Shown: positions 1 to 5,829, counted from the stretch's first letter. The stretch is DNA of 7,305 nt from Acidobacteriaceae bacterium (GCA_019245255.1 JAFARV010000616.1:1-7305), one strand, 5' to 3'. Notes: a model not told the origin generated them from the letters alone. A program made the numbers and translations.

Positions 1-1
1 C

Positions 2-46
2 CACGCCATCGTGCGTGCGCTGCTGCCGCGTTTGCCACACAGCTAA
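2..46 (+). CDS. possible C-terminal tail of a plus-strand gene cut by the window edge
   Basis: From base 2 a plus-strand frame reads HAIVRALLPRLPHS and stops at TAA (44-46), 8 bases before the stop codon of the convergent PEP-CTERM gene. The short peptide looks like an amphipathic, basic C-terminal helix, and a convergent gene ending here would fit the tight spacing. Fourteen codons are too few to name a family or to exclude a chance open frame, so this is only a possibility. Confidence 0.25.
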   Translation, partial: HAIVRALLPRLPHS

Positions 47-54
47 CGCGCGGT

Positions 55-1044
55 TTAGCCTCTGAGCGATTTACCCCGTACACGGCTAAATGCGCTTGTC
101 CCACCCAGCCCGAACAACCCGACACCTATAAAGAAAAGGAGCGAAGTGGAGGGCTCAGGTACAGCGGCCAGGAATTCGCTATCGAGTTGGGTTACGTCGG
201 ACTGGGTCAGAAGACTAGTGAAATCGGCATCGAAAGCGTTGTCCAGACTGGCTACTGTCGTGAGGTCCGAATTGACGGTGTTAAGGAATGCGCCGACATT
301 ACCGGTAGGAACCCAAATGTTGGCCCATCCCCATACCAGGCCGTTATAAATCGTCACCTGTGTCGGGTTGGCCTTGGTTCCCGCAGCAGCACCGCCGCTT
401 GCATAGAAGAGGTCCGCAATCCAATAAGTACTCTGGGTTGGACTCCGATTCGGCGCATCCAGAAAAGCAGTTGTGTTGGCGGCGTACGGAACGTCATAGT
501 ACGGGCTCGTGGTAGATGCGTTGTTGTCAAGATACGGACTGGTTTGACCCCCCGCCGGAACATTGGTAGACAGCGCCTGAATCCAGTGTCCATTCGCAAT
601 CGCCGCGCCGGTGTAACTTACTGCAAACCCAGAAGTGGTCTTTGTACCGAAGATGCCTACACAATCACCGCCTCCTTGGTAGCACGGGAACGCTCCTCCG
701 ACCTGATCGGACCTGAGAGCGAGCGTGTTGGCGGCAAGATCAGTGGGCGCTGCGGCGAAGTTCCATCCTGCATTGGCAACCGACCAGTTTGTGATCACCG
801 TGTTGAAGAAAGTGCTCGCACCGCCGCGAGTCAGTTCCAACGGCAAGGGCGGGAGCAGAAATGCCACGCCGAAACCACCGGGTTCCGAATACGGAGCCAA
901 AGGAATGTACCGGCCCGTCGAGGTATCCCCTTTGGCCGTCGTGGTGTTGTTGAAATTCAACGGGTTGACTGTAAGTACGCTGGCCACCGCAGGCGCGTTT
1001 AGAAGTGCCGCCAGTAAGCAAGATGCGAGAATCGTACGTGTCAT
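55..1044 (-). CDS. PEP-CTERM sorting-domain exported protein, unknown function
   Basis: This is a 329-residue secreted protein predicted to be handled by an exosortase. Residues 1-21 form a signal peptide with a likely AVA|S cleavage site. The C-terminus has the tripartite PEP-CTERM signal: VPEPS at 295-299, a hydrophobic span rich in Leu/Phe/Gly (about 302-318) and a basic tail with R321, R323, K325 and R328. In known systems exosortase (EpsH/XrtA type) cleaves at this signal and the protein goes to the surface or extracellular matrix; no exosortase gene lies in the window. The ectodomain is rich in Asn, Thr, Ala and Gly and has one Cys pair (C121, C128). It also has conserved-looking blocks: HWIQ (153-156), YYDVPYAANTTAFLDAPNR (182-200), WIADLF (208-213) and VTIYNGLVWGW (230-240). 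From memory these resemble uncharacterised PEP-CTERM proteins, but I cannot name a family. The ATG start is firm because AGGAGG lies 5 bases upstream. Extracellular location is well supported; function is unknown. Confidence 0.9.
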   Translation of the reverse strand: MTRTILASCLLAALLNAPAVASVLTVNPLNFNNTTTAKGDTSTGRYIPLAPYSEPGGFGVAFLLPPLPLELTRGGASTFFNTVITNWSVANAGWNFAAAPTDLAANTLALRSDQVGGAFPCYQGGGDCVGIFGTKTTSGFAVSYTGAAIANGHWIQALSTNVPAGGQTSPYLDNNASTTSPYYDVPYAANTTAFLDAPNRSPTQSTYWIADLFYASGGAAAGTKANPTQVTIYNGLVWGWANIWVPTGNVGAFLNTVNSDLTTVASLDNAFDADFTSLLTQSDVTQLDSEFLAAVPEPSTSLLFFIGVGLFGLGGTSAFSRVRGKSLRG

Positions 1045-1049
1045 CGAAT

Positions 1050-1056
1050 CCTCCTC
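1050..1056 (-). promoter_or_regulatory. Shine-Dalgarno of the PEP-CTERM gene
   Basis: On the minus strand GAGGAGG is followed by ATTCG and the ATG ending at 1044. It is a near-perfect anti-16S match at ideal spacing and fixes the start of this gene. Confidence 0.85.
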
Positions 1057-1078
1057 GAATGAACACAGTTCTCCTTCG

Positions 1079-1101
1079 GGGCGATTTTCGACCCATCGCC
1101 C
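1079..1101 (-). promoter_or_regulatory. leader hairpin proximal to the PEP-CTERM gene
   Basis: GGGCGAT (1079-1085) and ATCGCCC (1095-1101) are perfect 7-bp inverted arms around a 9-base loop. In the minus-strand transcript the hairpin would end about 22 bases before the Shine-Dalgarno. It has no U-run, so it is not an intrinsic terminator. A role in mRNA stability or translation control is a guess; a 7-bp repeat can also arise by chance in 400 bp. Confidence 0.35.
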
Positions 1102-1118
1102 GTTGGCTTGTTGTCATC

Positions 1119-1140
1119 GCCGAGCGCATAGCAGCTCGGC
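1119..1140 (-). promoter_or_regulatory. leader hairpin distal to the PEP-CTERM gene
   Basis: GCCGAGC (1119-1125) and GCTCGGC (1134-1140) are perfect 7-bp inverted arms. The stem continues inward by GC/GC (1126-1127 with 1131-1132), leaving one bulged base and an ATA triloop, for 9 bp in all. It sits 17 bases from the 1079-1101 hairpin, so the leader would carry two stable stems in a row. There is no U-run. Function is unknown. Confidence 0.4.
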
Positions 1141-1315
1141 CTCCCGCCCCGCTTACAAACTAGGCTCTCCCAGCAGTCGTAACGGGACGAACGCGAGCCC
1201 GTCGACGGCGCGCAGGCTCGATTCATGCTGCTCGAGACCGGTGCCTTTTCCGCGAGGAACATGCCTCGCTTCTCACCGCTTTACGCGCAGCACTACATTG
1301 TTTTCACCTAAACAG

Positions 1316-1344
1316 ATAAAGCTTCAACCGCGACGTACAGTCAA
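1316..1344 (-). promoter_or_regulatory. weak sigma70-like promoter candidate for the PEP-CTERM gene
   Basis: On the minus strand a TTGACT box (1344-1339) is followed, after 17 bases, by CTTTAT (1321-1316), or after 18 by TTTATC. The -35 element matches 5 of 6 consensus bases; the -10 is poor. It lies in the AT-rich part of the gap and would give a leader of roughly 265 bases. No sigma54-type -24/-12 pair was found in the parts of the gap I checked. Confidence 0.2.
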
Positions 1345-1375
1345 CCAATTCTTGGTCACGCACCGAAGTTTTTTC

Positions 1376-1394
1376 GATTAAAAAAGCTTTAATC
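1376..1394. repeat. AT-rich palindrome with overlapping T6/A6 repeat
   Basis: GATTAAA (1376-1382) and TTTAATC (1388-1394) are perfect 7-bp arms around AAAGC. An overlapping pair, TTTTTT (1369-1374) and AAAAAA (1380-1385), can form an alternative stem. It lies 72-90 bases past the receptor stop and just upstream of the weak promoter candidate. It could be a protein-binding site, an A-tract bend or UP-like element, or a weak end-of-transcript structure. The AT stem is too weak for a textbook terminator. Confidence 0.35.
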
Positions 1395-1465
1395 CGTGTT
1401 TCGGAACATCGCCCTCTGGCTAGTCCGCGCGCTCGAGTTTCCGCCTGCCCTGAAGCTACTCTGCT

Positions 1466-4360
1466 CTATTTGCTTCTTTCGAAATGCGGTGACCAGCGGA
1501 AACCGGCTGCCACGGTCGGTTCGTAGTATTCCCTCTGAATCATGTATTGGGAGCTGCCTTGATAAAACCCGAACACTTCATTGTTCAGGTTGAGCCCGTA
1601 CATCACGAACTGCAAACCATGGTTCAGATTAATGCTGCCCTGGGCATCGATCTGAAAGTGCGAGTAAAAGTAAATATCGCTTAGCGGCCCTTTAACACCG
1701 CCCGGGGTGCCGTCCGCGTATTGATAACTGTAGATACTCGCCTGGTTATAGGACATACCTATGCGGACGGAGAAGCGCCCCTTATCATAAGTCGGGCTGA
1801 TGTTGAACGCGTTCGGGGAGGTTCGCAGAAGACTCGGGTGGTCCGAACGCCCGGGGATACCGTTAGCCCTTGAAGCTGTGTAACCGTAGTTCGCGGACAA
1901 TCCCAAGCCACTGAATAGCCCGGGAAGCGACGAATAGTGCTGCAGGTAATTAAACTCGAATCCACTAATCCAGCCTGATCCGGCGTTCACCGGCTCGGTC
2001 GCCAGATAGTTGCCGAGCGGACCTCCGGGCGGCTGATAATTAACCAATTGAGCGGTCGTTGAAACTATTGGATCGTGCAGCGCTTTGTAAAAATAACCCG
2101 CTGAGACAAGTCCGAAAGTCCTCATATAATGTTCGAACAAAACGTCGATGTCGTCTCCGGTCTCCGCCTTAAGATTCGCATTCCCGAAGCTCACCGAATA
2201 TCGATTGGCGCCGTTACCGGCCACCGTCCAACTCAGTGGCTGGGCAATGTCTTGCGGATCGGGGCGGGACAAACCCCGTGCATACACAACCCGGATATCG
2301 TTCTCCGCGCCGAAACCGTAGCGCAAAGAAGCGCTAGGCAGAAGGGTGTAATAAGAGCCGCTGAAGGCATTCGGCGTAATGCTCGTGCATGAGCCGGACC
2401 CGCAGGGATATGCGCCGAATGCCAGGTTCCGCACGTCGTCCGTTGTAACTTCCGCACGCAAACCCGCGATGAACCGAAGCCGGTTTGAGATGTCAATTGT
2501 GTTCATGATGTACCCCGCGCTGACCTTCTCGATAATCGTGAAATCGGAAGGGTCGCCGCCTTGCGTACTGGAAATCGCGAAGTCTCCCGAGTTCGCATTC
2601 GCATACCGGAGGACATCCGTCAAATCCGCGTTGTAGCCGAGCGGATACTTCCCGCCCAGATAATAGTTACTGTTTGTCAGACGGTTCGGGAACGTGTTCA
2701 AGGGAATTGAAACATTCGACTTCGGGTTGTAGTTAACAACATACGAATCGGCAAACTTGTTTTCGTTGCGGAATTTGCCGCCATACTCGATGACAGCCGA
2801 GCGCGAGCCGATGCTGTAACGCTTGGCCCCTGAGCCGGCGATTTGAAGGTTCAACTGCGCCGAGTGGCCGAGGTCTCGATTAATCATATTCAAGCTGAGA
2901 TTGGAGGGGTTGTAACCCTCTGTGAAACAGGCCGCATTGAAACGGGGAAGATAAACGTCGGTCGTCCCGGACGGGTTGTACTGGCAGTTGCTCGCCGGTA
3001 AGTTGTTGCCGAAAATCGCGGTCGAGTAAGGAGAATTGCCGTAGAATGATCGTGAGGCCGACATCTCCCACGTGTACCAGGTGGTTGCCAGCACGTGCGA
3101 GCCACCGAGAATGAGACTGCCGACGCCGATGTCCGGATTCCGCAACTGGGTATTGAATGTTGGTGCACCAGTGCCGACGTTATTTGGCGTCAGAACCTGA
3201 ATACCCGGCGTGTTATCAACCAGCGAGTAAACCCAGCGATTACCATAATTCTTAAAATCGGAATACAGCGCGCGTAAGTAGATCGACGAGCCATCGGCGA
3301 TGCGGTAATCGACACTTCCGGCCAATCCCCAACGCGATCGGAAGTATTCGTACTCGCGAATGTCGGTACCGTCTTTCCAGGGCTTGGTGCTGCCATTTGG
3401 GAAGGTTGCGATATCCGGCACGGGTTCTATGTCGTCAATGGCGCGTCCGTTCCAATCCCACGAGCCGCCGATCAGTATGCCTAATTTTTTGCTCTGCCCG
3501 AAACGGTCACCGAGCGTAAATGTTTCTTCCGTCAGACCGCGGCCGTGGATAATCGGGGTGTATCCGCCCATGCTGCTTATCGAGATGCTGGGCAGATCGG
3601 TGGCAACCTTTGTAACCAGGTTAATGGACCCGCCGATGCCGTCCCCGTCCATGTTCGCCTGCAGGGTCTTGCTAATTTGCACCTCCTGCACAATGTCAGC
3701 CGGAATTGCGTCGAACTTGATCTGACGAACGCCTGGTTCGGGTGAAGGTAAGTTGACGCCATCCACGGTCGTGTTAGTCAGGCGCGGCTCCGTGCCTCGC
3801 ACCTGTACGTATTTGCCTTCGCCTTCGTCACGCTCCAAGGTGACGCTTGGCATTCGCCCGAGCGCGTCAGCCATGTTTGCATTGGGCAAGCTGCGAATCA
3901 CCTCAGAGGGAAGCACCTGGAGGACGTTGTCTGCCGACCGTTCTGCATTTACCGCTTCGGCCTCGCCGCTCAGCCGGCCTTCAGTCACATTGACCGTCTG
4001 CGCTTGCGCGGCTAACTGCAGTTTCGCGTCAGCAGTCGTCACCTGTCCGGCCGTTACATCAGCCATCTCAGTGGTCTCGCTGAAGCCAACGTATGTGAAC
4101 TTGAGAGCATATTTACCAGGACTGAGGCCGTTCACAATGTAGCTCCCCTGGTCATTGGTTTTGACGTTGATGTCTTTCAGGTCTGGACCTGTGATCGAGA
4201 CTTCGACGCCGCGGAGTACGGCCCCGGTTTGGTCGGTAACACTGCCAGAAACTGCACCCTTCTGGTCATCCCCGCGCGCGGTGAGTCCCAAGGTAGTGAA
4301 CAGAAACGACACACAAAAGATCGTTCGCCCGATCGGGCGCAACTGAAACAAAAACCTCAT
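1466..4360 (-). CDS. TonB-dependent outer-membrane receptor with N-terminal carboxypeptidase-regulatory-like domain
   Basis: This 964-residue outer-membrane transporter imports an unidentified ligand using TonB-ExbBD energy. Residues 1-29 are a signal peptide (basic start, hydrophobic core CVSFLFTTLGLTA). Residues about 35-117 form a carboxypeptidase-regulatory-like beta-sandwich, with GSVTDQTGAVLRGVEV (39-54) and SPGKYALKFTYVGF (80-93). A TonB-box-like stretch, QTVNVT, follows at 121-126. The plug spans about 140-251 with LPNANMADALGRMPSV, YVQVRG, TVDGV and DGDGIGGSINLVTK (238-251). The rest is the beta-barrel. The plug strongly resembles the Xanthomonas/Caulobacter-type receptor family (TIGR01782), whose members are 900-1000 residues long and often tied to glycan uptake. 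No substrate genes are present here, so the ligand is unknown. The barrel ends in FRWSPHF followed by four extra residues (ERSK) instead of a terminal aromatic. ATG at 4360 is chosen over an in-frame TTG at 4435 because it has a good Shine-Dalgarno and begins directly with the signal peptide. The stop is TAG. Confidence 0.95.
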   Translation of the reverse strand: MRFLFQLRPIGRTIFCVSFLFTTLGLTARGDDQKGAVSGSVTDQTGAVLRGVEVSITGPDLKDINVKTNDQGSYIVNGLSPGKYALKFTYVGFSETTEMADVTAGQVTTADAKLQLAAQAQTVNVTEGRLSGEAEAVNAERSADNVLQVLPSEVIRSLPNANMADALGRMPSVTLERDEGEGKYVQVRGTEPRLTNTTVDGVNLPSPEPGVRQIKFDAIPADIVQEVQISKTLQANMDGDGIGGSINLVTKVATDLPSISISSMGGYTPIIHGRGLTEETFTLGDRFGQSKKLGILIGGSWDWNGRAIDDIEPVPDIATFPNGSTKPWKDGTDIREYEYFRSRWGLAGSVDYRIADGSSIYLRALYSDFKNYGNRWVYSLVDNTPGIQVLTPNNVGTGAPTFNTQLRNPDIGVGSLILGGSHVLATTWYTWEMSASRSFYGNSPYSTAIFGNNLPASNCQYNPSGTTDVYLPRFNAACFTEGYNPSNLSLNMINRDLGHSAQLNLQIAGSGAKRYSIGSRSAVIEYGGKFRNENKFADSYVVNYNPKSNVSIPLNTFPNRLTNSNYYLGGKYPLGYNADLTDVLRYANANSGDFAISSTQGGDPSDFTIIEKVSAGYIMNTIDISNRLRFIAGLRAEVTTDDVRNLAFGAYPCGSGSCTSITPNAFSGSYYTLLPSASLRYGFGAENDIRVVYARGLSRPDPQDIAQPLSWTVAGNGANRYSVSFGNANLKAETGDDIDVLFEHYMRTFGLVSAGYFYKALHDPIVSTTAQLVNYQPPGGPLGNYLATEPVNAGSGWISGFEFNYLQHYSSLPGLFSGLGLSANYGYTASRANGIPGRSDHPSLLRTSPNAFNISPTYDKGRFSVRIGMSYNQASIYSYQYADGTPGGVKGPLSDIYFYSHFQIDAQGSINLNHGLQFVMYGLNLNNEVFGFYQGSSQYMIQREYYEPTVAAGFRWSPHFERSK

Positions 4361-4366
4361 AAGCAG

Positions 4367-4372
4367 CCCCTT
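4367..4372 (-). promoter_or_regulatory. Shine-Dalgarno of the TonB-dependent receptor
   Basis: On the minus strand AAGGGG (within AAAAGGGG) stands 6 bases before the ATG at 4360. It decides the start, since the longer reading from TTG 4435 would place the tandem repeats inside the coding region and add a non-signal extension before the signal peptide. Confidence 0.75.
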
Positions 4373-4388
4373 TTGAGTTGTTGTTACA

Positions 4389-4399
4389 CGTTCGCAACG
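4389..4399. repeat. short inverted repeat next to the tandem operator
   Basis: CGTT-CGC-AACG is an 11-bp dyad with perfect 4-bp arms, touching the first copy of the tandem 13-mer. It could be part of the same regulatory region or chance; the arms are short. Confidence 0.25.
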
Positions 4400-4423
4400 G
4401 TGCAGCACTGACGGTGCAGCACT
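4397..4423. promoter_or_regulatory. perfect tandem 13-bp repeat, candidate double operator
   Basis: ACGGTGCAGCACT occurs at 4397-4409 and again, without a mismatch, at 4411-4423, with one base between copies (period 14 bp). Each copy contains the dyad GTGC-A-GCAC, typical in form of a small dimeric repressor site. The pair lies 37-63 bases upstream of the receptor ATG and 112-138 bases upstream of the MEMO start, where a receptor promoter or its operator would be expected. The repeat is seen directly; binding by a regulator is inferred, and no regulator gene is in the window. A recent local duplication is the alternative. Confidence 0.55.
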
Positions 4424-4522
4424 AATGACCGGCAATCAAGGCAAGCGTAGTTGGCCGATGTGAAAACCATGTGGCTAAGACATTACAGTTGCGCTACTGC
4501 CGGCGCTGCCGGGGCGCTCATC

Positions 4523-4528
4523 TAAAAT
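4523..4528 (+). promoter_or_regulatory. possible -10 element of the MEMO gene
   Basis: TAAAAT matches 5 of 6 bases of the -10 consensus and follows a GC-rich stretch, but no -35 box is found 16-18 bases upstream. If used, transcription would begin about base 4535, at the TTG start codon itself, giving an essentially leaderless mRNA. This is speculative; the first three bases are also the in-frame TAA that bounds the reading frame. Confidence 0.2.
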
Positions 4529-4534
4529 TGGAAT

Positions 4535-5755
4535 TTGTCGCAAGCACTCCCTCGTCTGCGGTTCAATCTGGACTTCGCACCCTCGCCTGACCCTCAGCGG
4601 CCGGGGCTCTACATTCGCGATCCGTACCATTACTCCGACGCGACGCTGCTTGTCCCGCCGCCATTGGTGCAGGCGCTTGAATGTTTTGATGGTGTGCAGA
4701 CGACGCTGGACTTGCGCTCGGAATTGGTACGCATCACCGGTGAGCTACAGGTCGGGGAGCTCGAACAGCATCTGTTCGATTCGCTCAACAGCGCCGGCTT
4801 TCTCGATAACGATTTTTATCGTGAGTTGAAGGCAAAGCGCGAAGCCGAGTTCGCGCAGGAGACGGTCCGCGAAGCGGCTTTCGCGGGATCGGCATATCCA
4901 TCGGGTCGCTTGCTCCTTCGCGACGTACTCACATCGCGCCTCGGTTCTGCGCAGGGTGGAAACGGAACCGTCGCGATCGCTGCGCCGCATGCCAGCCCCG
5001 ATGGAGCTTGGGACACTTATCGCGCCGCTTACCAATCTCTGCCGCGATTCGATAACGGGCAGGACCGAACATTCGTCATTCTCGGCACCTCTCATTACGG
5101 GGCGCCGGACCACTTCGGATTGACTCGGAAGACCTTCACTACTCCGCTGGGCGATGCGACTCCGGACACGGCACTCATCGATGAGCTCGCGGAAGCAGCC
5201 CCCGGCGCCGTGCGCATGGAAGATTATTGCCACTCGGTTGAACATTCAATCGAGTTCCAGGTGCTGTTTCTGCAGCACGTCTATGGGCCAAGCGTGAGGA
5301 TCCTGCCCATTCTCTGCGGCCCGTTTGTAAAGAGCGTTTACGAGGGCGGAATGCCCGAGGAAAACTCGCACGTGGCCGCTTTCTTCGATGCTCTCGGCAA
5401 TATCTTCGCCAGGGAAGGCGGGCGACTCTTCACCGTCTTGGGAATTGACATGGCACACATGGGCCAGCGCTATGGCGACCCGATTCGAGCGCGCGCGAAG
5501 GTAGGTGAGATGATCGCCATCGAGGATCGCGACCGAAAACGGATTGAACAGATCGAGGCGGGTGACCTCCGCGCCTACTGGTCGATGGTTCAGGACGGGC
5601 ACGACGATTTGAAGTGGTGCGGATCGGCGCCACTATATACGTTTCTCAAAACTCGTCCCGAGGTCCGGGGTAAGCTGCTTCACTACCACCAGTGGCAAAT
5701 CGATCCTGGAAGCGTTGTCAGCTTTGGCGCAATGCAGTTCTGCGACGGTCATTAA
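4535..5755 (+). CDS. MEMO1 / AmmeMemoRadiSam system protein B-like protein with N-terminal extension
   Basis: This 406-residue protein belongs to the MEMO1 superfamily, whose fold resembles extradiol dioxygenases and which accompanies AMMECR1 and radical-SAM proteins in many prokaryotes; its bacterial role is unsettled. The MEMO domain begins near residue 113 with AAFAGSAYPSG. It contains the expected blocks APHASPDG (150-157, H152), LGTSHYG (183-189, H187), LTRKTFTTPLG (196-206), EHSIEFQ (236-242, H237), LPILCG (257-262), GIDMAHMG (303-310, H308) and WCGSAPLY (361-368, C362). The His and Cys residues lie where MEMO proteins bind metal, by family analogy. Residues 1-110 are an extension beyond the compact MEMO domain; its helical C-terminal half resembles a small winged-helix or PqqD-like fold, which is a guess. 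The start is TTG, because an in-frame TAA lies at 4523-4525 and no ATG or GTG precedes the conserved N-terminus. There is no good Shine-Dalgarno. AMMECR1 and radical-SAM partners are not in the window; thrS follows after 74 bp. Confidence 0.88.
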   Translation: MSQALPRLRFNLDFAPSPDPQRPGLYIRDPYHYSDATLLVPPPLVQALECFDGVQTTLDLRSELVRITGELQVGELEQHLFDSLNSAGFLDNDFYRELKAKREAEFAQETVREAAFAGSAYPSGRLLLRDVLTSRLGSAQGGNGTVAIAAPHASPDGAWDTYRAAYQSLPRFDNGQDRTFVILGTSHYGAPDHFGLTRKTFTTPLGDATPDTALIDELAEAAPGAVRMEDYCHSVEHSIEFQVLFLQHVYGPSVRILPILCGPFVKSVYEGGMPEENSHVAAFFDALGNIFAREGGRLFTVLGIDMAHMGQRYGDPIRARAKVGEMIAIEDRDRKRIEQIEAGDLRAYWSMVQDGHDDLKWCGSAPLYTFLKTRPEVRGKLLHYHQWQIDPGSVVSFGAMQFCDGH

Positions 5756-5829
5756 CCCGCTTCAGGCCGCTAACTTCCACTGTAAGCAGGCTCAAGCCGT
5801 CTGATACCCTCAGATTTTAAGCCCGAAAC
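5756..5829 (+). other. 74-bp spacer between MEMO gene and thrS
   Basis: No terminator, T-box or thrS-like operator stem is recognisable. The only repeat is a short GGCT-CA-AGCC dyad. A -10-like GATACC lies near 5802-5807, without a clear -35. The spacing permits co-transcription of thrS with the MEMO gene. Confidence 0.4.

Larger units (their letters stand above)
1045..1465. other. 421-bp intergenic region between receptor stop and PEP-CTERM start
   Basis: No convincing protein gene or known RNA family is seen here. On the minus strand the region would be the 3' trailer of the receptor gene and the promoter plus 5' leader of the PEP-CTERM gene. Bases about 1300-1395 are clearly more AT-rich than the surroundings and hold a palindrome and a weak promoter-like pair. 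Bases 1079-1269 hold four short inverted repeats. A 73-codon minus-strand frame (1041-1262) ends in the same ATGA at which the PEP-CTERM gene begins. No intrinsic terminator (GC stem plus U-run) follows the receptor stop, so read-through into the PEP-CTERM gene is possible. Confidence 0.6.

Noticed and set aside
42..59. Inverted repeat GCTAA...TTAGC enclosing both convergent stop codons, as a bidirectional terminator
   Set aside because: Only 5 bp of stem with an 8-base loop and no flanking U-runs; the symmetry arises partly from two facing TAA stops.
187..1002. Plus-strand open frame of 271 codons opposite the PEP-CTERM gene
   Set aside because: It is an antisense shadow: its product has no signal peptide, domain or sensible composition, while the minus-strand frame has a signal peptide, PEP-CTERM tail and perfect Shine-Dalgarno.
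1018..1044. Lipobox-like LASC at residues 6-9 of the PEP-CTERM protein
   Set aside because: The hydrophobic stretch before the Cys is far too short for a lipoprotein signal, and a normal AVA|S cleavage site follows at residue 21.
1141..1345. Sigma54 (-24/-12) promoter for the PEP-CTERM gene, known for some PEP-CTERM genes
   Set aside because: The best match on the minus strand (GGCAC near 1240) lacks the GC at the required 10-base spacing.
725..1381. Plus-strand frame of 218 codons running into the intergenic gap
   Set aside because: The Arg/Ser-rich product has no recognisable features and mostly overlaps the PEP-CTERM gene in antisense.
4361..4435. 25-residue N-terminal extension of the receptor from TTG 4435
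   Set aside because: It would put a non-signal stretch before the signal peptide and include the tandem repeats; the ATG at 4360 has a good Shine-Dalgarno.
4497..4512. CTGCCGG direct repeat (4497-4503 and 4506-4512) upstream of the MEMO gene
   Set aside because: Seven bases in a GC-rich stretch is within chance, and the spacing matches no known promoter element.
5756..5829. T-box or E. coli-type thrS translational operator before thrS
   Set aside because: The spacer is too short for a T-box, and no tRNA-anticodon-like stem or terminator was found.
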